From CAYLZW01 sp964388085 (GTDB lineage: Bacteria > Myxococcota > UBA727 > CAYLZW01): a stretch of DNA of 10,554 nt. The DNA lies in NCBI GenBank assembly GCA_964388085.1, contig CAYLZW010000209.1:1-10554 (forward strand). The letters are read 5' to 3'. The position numbers were made by a program, and so were the translations under genes. The first letter of the stretch is position 1, and every line of letters begins with the position of its first letter. Positions 1 through 6,955 of the stretch are shown here, piece by piece. The notes under the pieces are model-generated. The model was not told where the DNA came from, made no database searches, and saw only the letters and a program-made list of their open reading frames with translations.

Positions 1-995
1 GCGTCGTCGTCGAGCAGGTCCTCGAGCGGATCGCGCGGCGCCTCGAGGAACGGGTTCTCGTCGCTGTCGAGCTGCTTCCCCTCGGGCAGCGCGAGCGGCA
101 CAGGCAGCGCGGCCGGATCCGCGGGCAGCGCGAAGCGCCAGGCCGGCCCGACGCCGAAGCTCGCGCTCACCGCGCGCACGCTGATCTCCCCGGGCCCGTC
201 GTCGAGCGGCATGCCGTGCTCGCAGGCGTCCACGCGGCCGAGGCCGAAGATGCGCGCGTGGCGCTCGTCGACGATCGTCGTGCGCGTCGCGCCGCCTTTC
301 GGCGTGTACTGCACCAGGAACGCGGCCACTCCCTCGGCGTCGTCGGGCGCCTCGGTGAGCAGGCGCCGGCTGAGCACGCGACCGCAGGTGCCGGTCTGCC
401 GATCGACCAGGGCGCCCACCCACAGCTCGTCGAGGTCGGGCGGGCTGCCGGCCGGCGGCGCCTCGGACGTGCGGCCCTCGATGCGCGCCAGCACGACGTC
501 ACCGGGCACCTTGCGCGGCGGCACCTCGACGCCGATGTAGAAGGGCGCGCTCGGGCCGGTCGGATATACGCGCAAGAGCCGAGCCGGAGTCGATACCCAG
601 GCGCCCGTGATCGGCGGCGTGAACGTCTGCTCGACGACGGGCGGCGTCAGCGAAGTGGGAGCCCCGCCCACCTCCGCCTTCTGAAAGTAGCGCAGCGACG
701 CCTCGCCGTCGTCACGCAGCCAGGCGGTGAGCGCGCGTCCCTCGCCGAGGGTCACCTCCGAGCCGCGCCGCAAGAGCCGGGGGCTCGCGCAGCCGCAGCG
801 CATCCTCGCCTTGCGGCGGCGTTCGCTCTCGAGCGCGGCGCCACGCACCGTCATCTCGCCCTGCTCTACGGTGCCCTCGACGATCTCGGCCGAGGTCGGG
901 CCGCCGCGCGGGGAATCGGCTTCGTCCGGCTGCGCCGACGAGGGCGCCGCGAAGAGGATCGCGCAGAGCGCCAGGTGGGGTCGGGCGGTGCTCAA
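1..995 (-). CDS. Secreted protein of unknown function, 3' end beyond the left edge
   Basis: An open frame of 331 codons runs from a TTG at 995-993 to the left edge without a stop. I recognise no family. Residues 1-21 look like a Sec signal peptide: a short charged start, a hydrophobic core LALCAILFAA, and cleavage after SSA before QPDEAD. The mature part is rich in proline and acidic residues, with Cys67 and Cys69 (MRCGC), Cys204 and Cys258, which could form disulfides outside the cytoplasm. The last visible stretch is very acidic (EDLLDDD). The TTG overlaps the TGA of the upstream gene (TTGA), so the two are probably translationally coupled. No Shine-Dalgarno is visible, in line with coupling. 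No ATG or GTG further upstream gives a better start. High GC at third positions and sensible composition support this frame over its shadows. Function unknown; the start is less certain than the frame. Confidence 0.72.
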   Translation of the reverse strand, partial: MSTARPHLALCAILFAAPSSAQPDEADSPRGGPTSAEIVEGTVEQGEMTVRGAALESERRRKARMRCGCASPRLLRRGSEVTLGEGRALTAWLRDDGEASLRYFQKAEVGGAPTSLTPPVVEQTFTPPITGAWVSTPARLLRVYPTGPSAPFYIGVEVPPRKVPGDVVLARIEGRTSEAPPAGSPPDLDELWVGALVDRQTGTCGRVLSRRLLTEAPDDAEGVAAFLVQYTPKGGATRTTIVDERHARIFGLGRVDACEHGMPLDDGPGEISVRAVSASFGVGPAWRFALPADPAALPVPLALPEGKQLDSDENPFLEAPRDPLEDLLDDD

Positions 996-1549
996 GCGGT
1001 GCCGGCAGCCGCGGGGGCCGGACGCCGATCCCCATGATCGACGACGACGCAAGGCGCGCCACAGCTCGCGCAGAACAGGCTGCGCAGGGCGGGGTCGTCG
1101 AGCGTCACCTGCAGCTCGGTCTCGCAGGAGGGGCAGGAGAGCGTCGCCACGCGCACGCGCCGACGACGCTGCAGGAAGGCGGCGAGCCACGCGACGCCGA
1201 AGATGGACGCGAGCCCGCCGAAGGCGACGACGGGAAACACCGTGGAGTAGAACTCCACGTCGATCTTGGGGAGCGCCGCGAGCGACCATTTGGGCCTCAT
1301 GGCGGCCCACTGGCGGGCGCCGGGCGCATAGACCGTGGCGCCCTGCCCGCAGGTGTCGTGATCCCAGGTCTCGCCGTAGCCGACCCAGCCGGCCTCTTCC
1401 ATCTCGAGAAACAGCGCCGGGTCCGTGCCGTCGCAGTGGAACGGGCTCTCGTCGACGTCAGCGAGGGCGGGCCAGGCCAGCAAGCCGACGCCCAGGGTGA
1501 GCGCCAGCGCGGTGAGGGTCCCTCGGGGGCGATGCCTGCCCTGCTGCAT
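992..1549 (-). CDS. Type I membrane protein with C-terminal zinc ribbon
   Basis: A protein of 185 residues. Residues 1-30 form a signal peptide (RHRPRG, then a hydrophobic core ending WPALA, with D31 next). An ectodomain of about 70 residues carries only two cysteines, Cys39 and Cys67, a possible disulfide. A membrane span lies near 104-126, followed by RRRRVRV, a strong positive-inside signal that places the tail in the cytoplasm. The tail has CPSC (139-142) and CASC (160-163) plus Cys167, a classic four-cysteine zinc ribbon. The start at 1549 is chosen because GGAGG lies 6 bases upstream; the ATG at 1567 has its purine-rich stretch directly against it. The TGA at 994-992 overlaps the TTG start of the next gene. 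A -10-like box lies about 40 bases upstream. The fold is well supported, but whether the ribbon senses, binds a partner or is structural is unknown. Confidence 0.85.
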   Translation of the reverse strand: MQQGRHRPRGTLTALALTLGVGLLAWPALADVDESPFHCDGTDPALFLEMEEAGWVGYGETWDHDTCGQGATVYAPGARQWAAMRPKWSLAALPKIDVEFYSTVFPVVAFGGLASIFGVAWLAAFLQRRRRVRVATLSCPSCETELQVTLDDPALRSLFCASCGAPCVVVDHGDRRPAPAAAGTA

Positions 1550-1555
1550 TCCTTG

Positions 1556-1560
1556 CCTCC
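1556..1560 (-). promoter_or_regulatory. Ribosome binding site deciding the zinc-ribbon gene start
   Basis: On the minus strand GGAGG is followed by six bases and then ATG at 1549. It sits inside the longer reading from the upstream ATG at 1567 and argues for the shorter protein. Confidence 0.7.
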
Positions 1561-1587
1561 AGCCCATCCACCTGACGAGACGGCCTC

Positions 1588-1593
1588 ACTATA
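1588..1593 (-). promoter_or_regulatory. Candidate -10 box of the zinc-ribbon gene
   Basis: The minus strand reads TATAGT, five of six matches to TATAAT and one of the few AT-rich hexamers in this very GC-rich region. It lies about 39 bases upstream of the ATG at 1549, giving an expected leader of about 30 bases that includes the GGAGG. No convincing -35 hexamer is found 16-18 bases upstream, so this is a candidate only. Confidence 0.4.
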
Positions 1594-1650
1594 GCGCGCG
1601 ACGGCGATCGCTCGCGCCGGGCGATGTAACGCCTCGGCGGCTCCTCCACC

Positions 1651-4359
1651 ATGAGGGACATCGGCCCGGCGAAAAGGTTCTCGTTCTGGGTCTGCCGCAT
1701 CCCGGAACCTTGCATTTGTCGGCGGATGCGCGAAAACGGTCCCGTGCCGGAACCCGGGCTCCCGATGGAGCGCCCCGCTCGCCTGGTGGGGCGCGGCATG
1801 AGCGGGCGCCTCGGCCCCCTGCTGGGCCCGCTGGCGCGCGCCATCCTCGATCCCATCCCCTATCCCGAGGACGCCGCCGAGCGGGTGCGAGAGCTCGCGA
1901 AGCGCGGCGTCATCGTCTACGTGCACCGCTCTCGCAACGCCGTGGACTACCTCGCGCTCTCTCGCGCCTGCCAGCGGCTCGGTCTGCCCGAGGCGCGCTT
2001 CGTCGGCGGCCTCGGCGTCACCTGGTGGCAGCCCTGGTGGCGCGCGCTCGGCCGGCGGCGTGGCACCCGCAACGCGCCCGGCGATCCCGCCCGTCGCGAG
2101 GAGTGGCTGCTGCAGCAGTGCGCGCTGGCGGGAGACGCCGCCGAGCTGTTCCTGCGCCGGCCGCTGACGCTCGTGACGACGAGCACGACCTATCGCGCGC
2201 GTTATGTCGAGGCCCTCATCGCGGCCCAGCGTGAGCTCGACGTGCCCATCTTCCTCGTGCCGCACCTGCTCGCGCTGCGCCGCCGCTTGTCGAGCTTCGA
2301 GCCCACGGCCGCCGACGTGGTGTTCGGCACCGGCGAGGAGCCGGGCGCCTTGCGGGCCTTCACGCGCCTCGCGCTGTCGCGCAACCACGCGCGCTGGGAG
2401 GTCAGCGACGCCATCGATCTCAAGGCCTTCGTCGACGAGAACCGGGAGCAGAACGACGCCGTGCTCGCGAAGAAGGTGCGCTGGGCGCTGCTGAGCCACC
2501 TCGCGCGCGCCGATCGCGCGGTGCACGGGCCGCCGGTCAAGACGCACGCGCGCATGCGCGAGGACACGCTCAAGGATCCGGGGCTGCGCCGCGACTTCGA
2601 GGAGGTCGCGAGCGCCACCAGCCAGGACGTCGTCGAGGTCGAGACGCGCGCGAAGAAGCTCTACGACGAGATCGCCGCGAAGTTCGACATCGACGTCGTG
2701 CGCCTGCTCGACCCGGTGCTGCGGCTCGTCTGGCATCGCATCTACGACGGCATCGAGATCGACGAGGAGGGCATCGAGCGCATCCGCCGCGCCGCGCGGG
2801 AGGGTCCGCTCGTCATCGTCCCGTCGCACCGGAGCCACATCGATTACCTCGTCATGAGCCAGGCGCTGCTCTGGCACGGGCTCATGCCGCCGCTCATCGC
2901 CGCGGGCGCCAACCTCTCGTTCTTCCCCCTCGGGCCGCTGCTGCGCCGGGGCGGCGCCTACTTCTTGCGCCGCTCGTTCAAGGGCGATCGGCTCTATGGC
3001 TCGGTGTTCCGCGCGTACGTGAAGCGCCTGTTCAAGGACGGCTTCACGCAAGAGTTCTTCATCGAGGGCGGACGCAGCCGCACCGGCAAGACGCTGACGC
3101 CGAAGATGGGCATCCTCTCGATGCTCGTCGACGCGTTCCTCGAGAGCCGACAGCCCGACGCGCTGTTCGTGCCCGCGAGCATCTCCTACGAGCGCATCAT
3201 CGAGGCGCACAGCTATACGCGGGAGCTGCACGGCGGCGAGAAGGCGAAGGAGACCGCGGGCGCGCTGCTCAAGACGGCCGGCGTGCTGCGCTCCAAGTAC
3301 GGGCGCGTCTTCGTCAACATCGACGAGCCGCTCTCGCTCGCGGCGTTCATGCAGGAGCGCGGCTTCGATCCGAGCGCACACAGCGACGCGGAGAAGCGCC
3401 GCTTCGTCGAGACGCTCGGCTACCGCATCGCTTACGGCATCAGCCGCGCGGGCGTCGTCACCGCGAACGCCCTCGTCATCACGGCGCTGTTCGGCTGGCG
3501 TCGTCGCGGCGTGCGACGCGCGTGGATCGACGAGTCCGTGCGCCTGATGATCGCGCACGTGCTCGACGTCGCGGAGGGGCGCGCGCTGTTCCCCGCCGGG
3601 CTCACCGAGCACCTCGAGGCCCGCGTCGGCGCCGCCCTCGATCGGCTCTGCCACGACGGCTTCGCGCACCGCGAGGACGCCGCCGGCGAGAGCTTCTACC
3701 GCGTCGACGAGGGGGCCTGGCTCGAGCTCGACTTCTACAAGAACAGCATCCTGCATCACTTCGTGCCCGAGGCGATCCTGGCCACGGCCGCGCGCACCCT
3801 CGGCGCCGGGCCCGGCGCGCGCCTCGAGCGAACGCTCCTGCGCGAGCGCGCGCAGGCGCTCAGCCGGGCCTTCAAGCTCGAGTTCATCTTCCCCGTGGAC
3901 CAGGGCTTCGACGTCGTGTTCCAGAAGACGGTGGCGCGCAACGTCGAGCGCGGCTTTCTCCTCGAGCAGGAGGACGCCCTCGTCGTCCCCGAAGGCGGCC
4001 ACGCCGGCCTCGGCATGTCGTTCTCGGCGAACCTGATCGCGGGCTTCGTCGAGGCCTACTGGGGGGTGCTGCGCCACCTCGAGCGCAGCGCCGCGACGGG
4101 CACGGCCGTCGCCGACAACGAGAAGGCCCTGGTCTTGAAGCTGCTCGACCTGCTGCGCGCCGACTATCTGGCGGGTGACCTTCGCTGCGCCGAGGCCGTC
4201 AGCAAGGCCGTGGTGGAGAACGCGGTCAAGCTCCTCGTCGAGCTCGAGATGCTGCGCTTCTCCCCGCAGGGCGAGCCCGTGCTCGCTGGCGAGCGCGCCG
4301 ACGAGCGCGCGGCCCTGCTCGATCTGCTGAAGCGCTCCCGCCTGCCGGCGCCGGCCTGA
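1651..4359 (+). CDS. plsB: Glycerol-3-phosphate 1-O-acyltransferase PlsB
   Basis: PlsB transfers an acyl chain to position 1 of glycerol-3-phosphate, the first committed step of phospholipid synthesis, at the inner membrane. In the 902-residue frame the acyltransferase blocks are clear. Block I is VPSHRSHIDYL, with the HX4D catalytic pair His393 and Asp398. Block II is GGAYFLRRSFKG (about 434-445). Block III is FFIEGGRSRTGK (469-480). Block IV is VPASISYERIIE. These match the order and wording of E. coli PlsB (807 residues), as does the long N-terminal region before block I. The coordinates give the longest frame. The true start is probably later: the first 30 codons have weaker GC third positions and a Cys-rich, non-domain-like sequence. 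The ATG at 1798 follows GGTGGGG at good spacing, and 1726 and 1765 are alternatives. The gene is divergent from the zinc-ribbon gene, and a lipoprotein gene follows in the same direction. Confidence 0.95.
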   Translation: MRDIGPAKRFSFWVCRIPEPCICRRMRENGPVPEPGLPMERPARLVGRGMSGRLGPLLGPLARAILDPIPYPEDAAERVRELAKRGVIVYVHRSRNAVDYLALSRACQRLGLPEARFVGGLGVTWWQPWWRALGRRRGTRNAPGDPARREEWLLQQCALAGDAAELFLRRPLTLVTTSTTYRARYVEALIAAQRELDVPIFLVPHLLALRRRLSSFEPTAADVVFGTGEEPGALRAFTRLALSRNHARWEVSDAIDLKAFVDENREQNDAVLAKKVRWALLSHLARADRAVHGPPVKTHARMREDTLKDPGLRRDFEEVASATSQDVVEVETRAKKLYDEIAAKFDIDVVRLLDPVLRLVWHRIYDGIEIDEEGIERIRRAAREGPLVIVPSHRSHIDYLVMSQALLWHGLMPPLIAAGANLSFFPLGPLLRRGGAYFLRRSFKGDRLYGSVFRAYVKRLFKDGFTQEFFIEGGRSRTGKTLTPKMGILSMLVDAFLESRQPDALFVPASISYERIIEAHSYTRELHGGEKAKETAGALLKTAGVLRSKYGRVFVNIDEPLSLAAFMQERGFDPSAHSDAEKRRFVETLGYRIAYGISRAGVVTANALVITALFGWRRRGVRRAWIDESVRLMIAHVLDVAEGRALFPAGLTEHLEARVGAALDRLCHDGFAHREDAAGESFYRVDEGAWLELDFYKNSILHHFVPEAILATAARTLGAGPGARLERTLLRERAQALSRAFKLEFIFPVDQGFDVVFQKTVARNVERGFLLEQEDALVVPEGGHAGLGMSFSANLIAGFVEAYWGVLRHLERSAATGTAVADNEKALVLKLLDLLRADYLAGDLRCAEAVSKAVVENAVKLLVELEMLRFSPQGEPVLAGERADERAALLDLLKRSRLPAPA

Positions 4360-4430
4360 GCGGCGGCGCTGACGCGGCGGCGAGCATCCGTCTCTCCTGC
4401 GGAGGGCGCGTCGTTTGTGCCAGGCTCGAG

Positions 4431-4450
4431 CCGGCGCGCACGCCCGCCGG
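4431..4450 (+). other. Inverted repeat in the plsB-lipoprotein gap
   Basis: The 111 bases between plsB and the lipoprotein gene contain CCGGCG, an 8-base loop, then CGCCGG; the stem extends outward (GAG/CTC) past a two-base bulge. It ends some 11 bases before the ribosome binding site. No T run follows, so it is not a standard terminator. It could shape the 5' leader or be chance in GC-rich sequence. Confidence 0.3.
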
Positions 4451-4460
4451 TGCTCGCCCG

Positions 4461-4470
4461 AGGGAGAAGG
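4461..4470 (+). promoter_or_regulatory. Ribosome binding site of the lipoprotein gene
   Basis: The purine run AGGGAGAAGG lies directly before the ATG at 4471, with GGAG four bases from the codon. It is the reason for preferring 4471 over the upstream start at 4417, whose extra 18 residues would bury the Tat motif behind an Arg-rich leader. Confidence 0.65.
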
Positions 4471-5322
4471 ATGCTGCTGTCCCGCCGCGCCATGCTGCAA
4501 GCGTCCGGGCGCTTCCTCGTCGGGTCGAGCGTGGCCTGGGTGACCGCGTGCGCCTCGTCCCAGGACCCGCGCTCCGCGGCCGCCGAGCGCAGCCACCGCG
4601 TGCTGCACCCCCGCGTGGTCGTCACGACGACGGACGACGACGCGCGCTGGGTCGAAGAGGTGCTCGCGGACGCCCTCGCCCGCCTGGCGGCGTTCGAGCT
4701 CTCGCTGGTCACCCGCGTCGAGGTGCGCGTGCACGCGAGCCGCCGCTCCTTCGAGCACGACACCGGCCGCACCGCTCGCTGGCTGCGCGCGTGGGCCGGT
4801 TACGACGTCATCCACCTGCTCGCGCCGCCGCTGTGGCGCGACGGTTCGAGGCCGGCGCGGCTCGAGCGCCTGACGCACGAGCTCGCGCACGCGGCCACGT
4901 TCCAGGGCCTCGGCGACGAGCGAGCGGCCGTGCGCGTGCGTCCGCCGTTCTGGTTCCGCGAGGGCGCCGCCTCCGTGATCGCGCAACAGGAGGTGCGCCG
5001 CATGCCGCTCGCCCTCGTCGTGCAGAAGGCCGGCACGAGGGATCCCGTGGCGGGCGCCGACGAGTGGCTCGACCACAACCACTACGTCGCCTACGCCGCC
5101 GCGCACCACACGATGGCGCTGCTCGTGGCGCGGCATGGCGTCGGCGTGATCGCGTCGATCCTCCGGCGCGCCCGCGAGGACGGCCAGCGAGGCGCCGTGG
5201 ACCGAGCGCTCGCGAGCGTGTGTGACGTCGACGTGCACGACCTCTGGGCGCGGGTGCGCGCGGCCTCGACGTTCAGCACGCCGGCGGACGGCGCAGCGCC
5301 CCAGCGCGCGGAGAAGCCTTAG
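4471..5322 (+). CDS. Lipoprotein metalloprotease, peptidase-MA-like, probable Tat export
   Basis: From the ATG at 4471 the protein has 283 residues. The N-terminus reads LLSRRAMLQ (close to the Tat consensus S/T-R-R-x-F-L-K), then a moderately hydrophobic stretch and the lipobox VTAC with Cys27. It is therefore probably a lipoprotein exported by the Tat route in folded form, with its metal. The catalytic motif is HELAH at 136-140. Glu164 in WFREGAA, 24 residues after the second histidine, is the likely third zinc ligand, the layout of gluzincins of the peptidase-MA group. The glutamate and both histidines are intact, so activity is expected; the substrate is unknown. The gene follows plsB by 111 bases on the same strand. 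Its stop lies 8 bases from the stop of the convergent membrane-protein gene. Peptidase family and lipobox are well supported; Tat dependence is inferred from the RR motif. Confidence 0.85.
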   Translation: MLLSRRAMLQASGRFLVGSSVAWVTACASSQDPRSAAAERSHRVLHPRVVVTTTDDDARWVEEVLADALARLAAFELSLVTRVEVRVHASRRSFEHDTGRTARWLRAWAGYDVIHLLAPPLWRDGSRPARLERLTHELAHAATFQGLGDERAAVRVRPPFWFREGAASVIAQQEVRRMPLALVVQKAGTRDPVAGADEWLDHNHYVAYAAAHHTMALLVARHGVGVIASILRRAREDGQRGAVDRALASVCDVDVHDLWARVRAASTFSTPADGAAPQRAEKP

Positions 5323-5339
5323 GGCCCCGGTCAGGGGCC
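5323..5339. terminator. Candidate bidirectional hairpin between convergent genes
   Basis: GGCCCC, loop GGTCA, then GGGGCC: a perfect 6-bp G/C stem that begins directly after the TAG of the lipoprotein gene and carries the stop codon of the opposite gene in its loop. Neither side has a T run, so it is not a textbook intrinsic terminator, but its place exactly at the convergence point suggests a role in ending or stabilising both transcripts. Confidence 0.4.
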
Positions 5340-6080
5340 GGCGGGCCTGCCGACGAAGGGCTCCTGCCCGCGAATGCGCTTGAGCAGCGCGTCGATCTCG
5401 TCGTCGGGCGCCTCCTCCGCGAGCGCACGGGCGACCTCGTCGACGAGGACGCGCCGCTCCTCGCGCTGGGCGGCACGGACGTCGCGCAGCGCGTGCGCCG
5501 CCGTCTGAAGGCGCTCCTCCCCGCGCACGCCTTCGAGGCGCGCCCGGATCCACGGCAGCCGGCCCGGAGGCAGCTTCGCGATGGCGCGCTGCCCGAGGAG
5601 AAACGAGAAAAAGACCATCGGCACCGCGAGGATGTCGCTCGGGTCCATGGTCACGGTGGCGCGCGGAGCGTCGCTCCAGAAAGCGAGCCACGCGGTCGCG
5701 CGCGCGTAGAAGTCCGCGACCGGCTCGTGCACCTGCACGGCCGTGAAGAACGCCCCCGCCGCTGTGGCGGCCAGCATCAGCTGCGCCGTCGTCGGTGACG
5801 CAGAGACGAGCTGCTTGCGCGCGACGCCGTTGACGCCGTCGCAGGCGAGGTTCCAGAGCGTCACGAGCAGCAACGGGAAGAACAGCAGCCCGGCGAAGTC
5901 GCTGAGCTTGCCCGTCAGCCAGTCCGGGAGGAGGCCGCTGCCCTTCAGCACGTGATCGTTGACGGCCAGCACGACGATGGCGAGCGCCGGCCAGCGCCGA
6001 ACGAGCAGCGTCAAGGGGAGCGCCGGCTCGTGGGCCGTCTCTTCGGGGGCGATCACCTCAAAGGGGCGCGCGAGGCTCAT
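5331..6080 (-). CDS. Multi-pass membrane protein of unknown function with charged C-terminal helix
   Basis: A protein of 249 residues from the ATG at 6080. A GTG at 6113 would add 11 residues (PSAGPRYTAC type sequence), and neither start has a convincing Shine-Dalgarno. Hydrophobic segments lie near 23-41, 63-82, 101-117 and 149-164. Between the first two is a striking stretch, NDHVLKG followed by WLTGKLSDFAGLLFF (residues 41-68). It mixes charged residues with aromatic and glycine residues beside the membrane and looks like a family signature, possibly functional. From about 178 to 240 the protein is rich in Arg, Glu and Ala (RARLEGVRGEERLQ onward), a likely cytosolic helix or short coiled coil. 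It is the third gene of a same-strand membrane cluster, 66 bases after the previous one, and may be co-transcribed. I believe similar proteins exist in myxobacterial genomes but know no function. Confidence 0.8.
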   Translation of the reverse strand: MSLARPFEVIAPEETAHEPALPLTLLVRRWPALAIVVLAVNDHVLKGSGLLPDWLTGKLSDFAGLLFFPLLLVTLWNLACDGVNGVARKQLVSASPTTAQLMLAATAAGAFFTAVQVHEPVADFYARATAWLAFWSDAPRATVTMDPSDILAVPMVFFSFLLGQRAIAKLPPGRLPWIRARLEGVRGEERLQTAAHALRDVRAAQREERRVLVDEVARALAEEAPDDEIDALLKRIRGQEPFVGRPAGP

Positions 6081-6143
6081 ACACGCGGTGTAGCGGGGCC
6101 CTGCCGAGGGCACCAGCGTGGTGAGTGGGCCTCGCGCGCCCGT

Positions 6144-6157
6144 GGCTCACGCGAGCC
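6144..6157 (-). other. Small hairpin at the end of the second membrane-cluster gene
   Basis: GGCTC-ACGC-GAGCC forms a 5-bp perfect stem over the last codons and stop of the gene ending at 6147. It lies between two same-strand genes 66 bases apart. It could reduce read-through or protect the upstream message; it is short and may be chance. Confidence 0.2.
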
Positions 6158-6944
6158 CTCGGTAATCCTCCTCGAGGATCGCCTCCACGCGGTCGAGCTC
6201 GGCCTGCCTCGCCGCGCGCCGGTAGACGAGCCCGCCGACCCCGAGCAGGAGCCCGAAGGCGAGCGCCGCCGCCATGCCGACGCCCGCTCGCTGCGCCGGT
6301 GCGCGCTCGAGCTCTCCACGCAGGCCGGTCTCGACGAGGGCAGGTCCGACGCGCAGGTACAGCCGCTCTCCGCTCATAGGCGGCCCCTCGTGGAACCAAC
6401 GATCCAAGCGGCGCCGCTCGTCGCGCGACACGTCGACGCCGACCGAGCGTCCGATGCGCCGCTCGATGCCGAGCGCGTCATCGGCGGTGAAGCGGAGCGA
6501 GGTGGCTCCGGACAGGACGACCCGCTGGACGGCGTCTCCCTCGGCGAGCGGTGGCTCCAGCGTGACGTCACCATCGGTCGAGAGAGGCTGGCGTGCGCGC
6601 AGCTCCAGTCGGCCGAGCGCTCCAAAGGGAGAGGTGCCGCCGTAGCGGAAGGCGCTCGCGGGCACGATGAGAGCCGAAGGCCGTCCGCGCTCGTCACGCT
6701 CCACGACGTCGCCGGCGCCGGGCAACGTGACGACGACGTCCTTCGGCAGCGGGCGGGCGAGCTTCACGCGCACCAGCGCGGGGTCTCCCTCGATGCGCGC
6801 GAGCAGCGACGAGGACCAGATGATCTCTTGCGCGGCTACGTCGCCGTGGTGCGAGGCGCCATGCACGACGACGGTCGGGATCGGGGCGGCGACGTCGACC
6901 TGCGCGCCGAGGAGGGTGAGGGCGGTCAAGAGGAGGGTGTTCAT
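6147..6944 (-). CDS. Exported membrane-anchored protein of unknown function
   Basis: A protein of 265 residues. The start at 6944 is fixed by GGGAGG five bases upstream and by the signal sequence MNTLLLTALTLLGAQ; the longer frame upstream is the shadow of the neighbouring gene. After the signal comes an extracytoplasmic region of about 200 residues with many beta-like hydrophobic alternations (VVVTLPGAGDVV, ALIVPASAFRYGG, RVVLSGATSLRF) and no cysteine. One membrane span lies near 220-241 (MAAALAFGLLLGVGGLV), followed by a charged cytosolic tail of 24 residues (RRAARQAEL...EEDYRGLA). The topology is that of a type I anchored protein. It starts 11 bases after the stop of the upstream membrane gene, so the two form a tight transcription unit and perhaps a complex. 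No enzyme motif was seen and no family recognised. Confidence 0.85.
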   Translation of the reverse strand: MNTLLLTALTLLGAQVDVAAPIPTVVVHGASHHGDVAAQEIIWSSSLLARIEGDPALVRVKLARPLPKDVVVTLPGAGDVVERDERGRPSALIVPASAFRYGGTSPFGALGRLELRARQPLSTDGDVTLEPPLAEGDAVQRVVLSGATSLRFTADDALGIERRIGRSVGVDVSRDERRRLDRWFHEGPPMSGERLYLRVGPALVETGLRGELERAPAQRAGVGMAAALAFGLLLGVGGLVYRRAARQAELDRVEAILEEDYRGLA

Positions 6945-6949
6945 GGGAT

Positions 6950-6955
6950 CCTCCC
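6950..6955 (-). promoter_or_regulatory. Ribosome binding site of the anchored exported protein
   Basis: The minus strand reads TGA (stop of the previous gene), then GGGAGG, five bases, and ATG at 6944. The site lies wholly within the 11-base gap, which suggests re-initiation or coupled translation. Confidence 0.7.

Noticed and set aside
960..968. Cys11 of the secreted protein as a lipobox cysteine (LALC)
   Set aside because: It lies inside the hydrophobic core, too near the N-terminus, and a good signal peptidase I site (SSA before Q) follows.
216..1037. Plus-strand open frame over the secreted-protein gene
   Set aside because: Arg/Ala-rich shadow without a domain or signal peptide. The minus-strand frame has a signal peptide, coupling to the upstream gene and better codon use.
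1585..1594. CTCACTATAG, identical to the core of the T7 phage promoter
   Set aside because: Only ten bases match, the upstream part of the T7 consensus is absent, and no phage genes are near. It is better read as the complement of a TATAGT -10 box.
4393..4405. CTCC-TGC-GGAG mini-hairpin after plsB as a terminator
   Set aside because: A four-base stem without a T run is not significant in sequence of this composition.
1297..5691. A minus-strand open frame of more than 1,400 codons opposite plsB and the lipoprotein gene
   Set aside because: It mirrors strongly supported genes on the other strand and reads as low-complexity Arg/Ala/Glu-rich sequence. Long antisense frames are expected where GC is very high at third positions.
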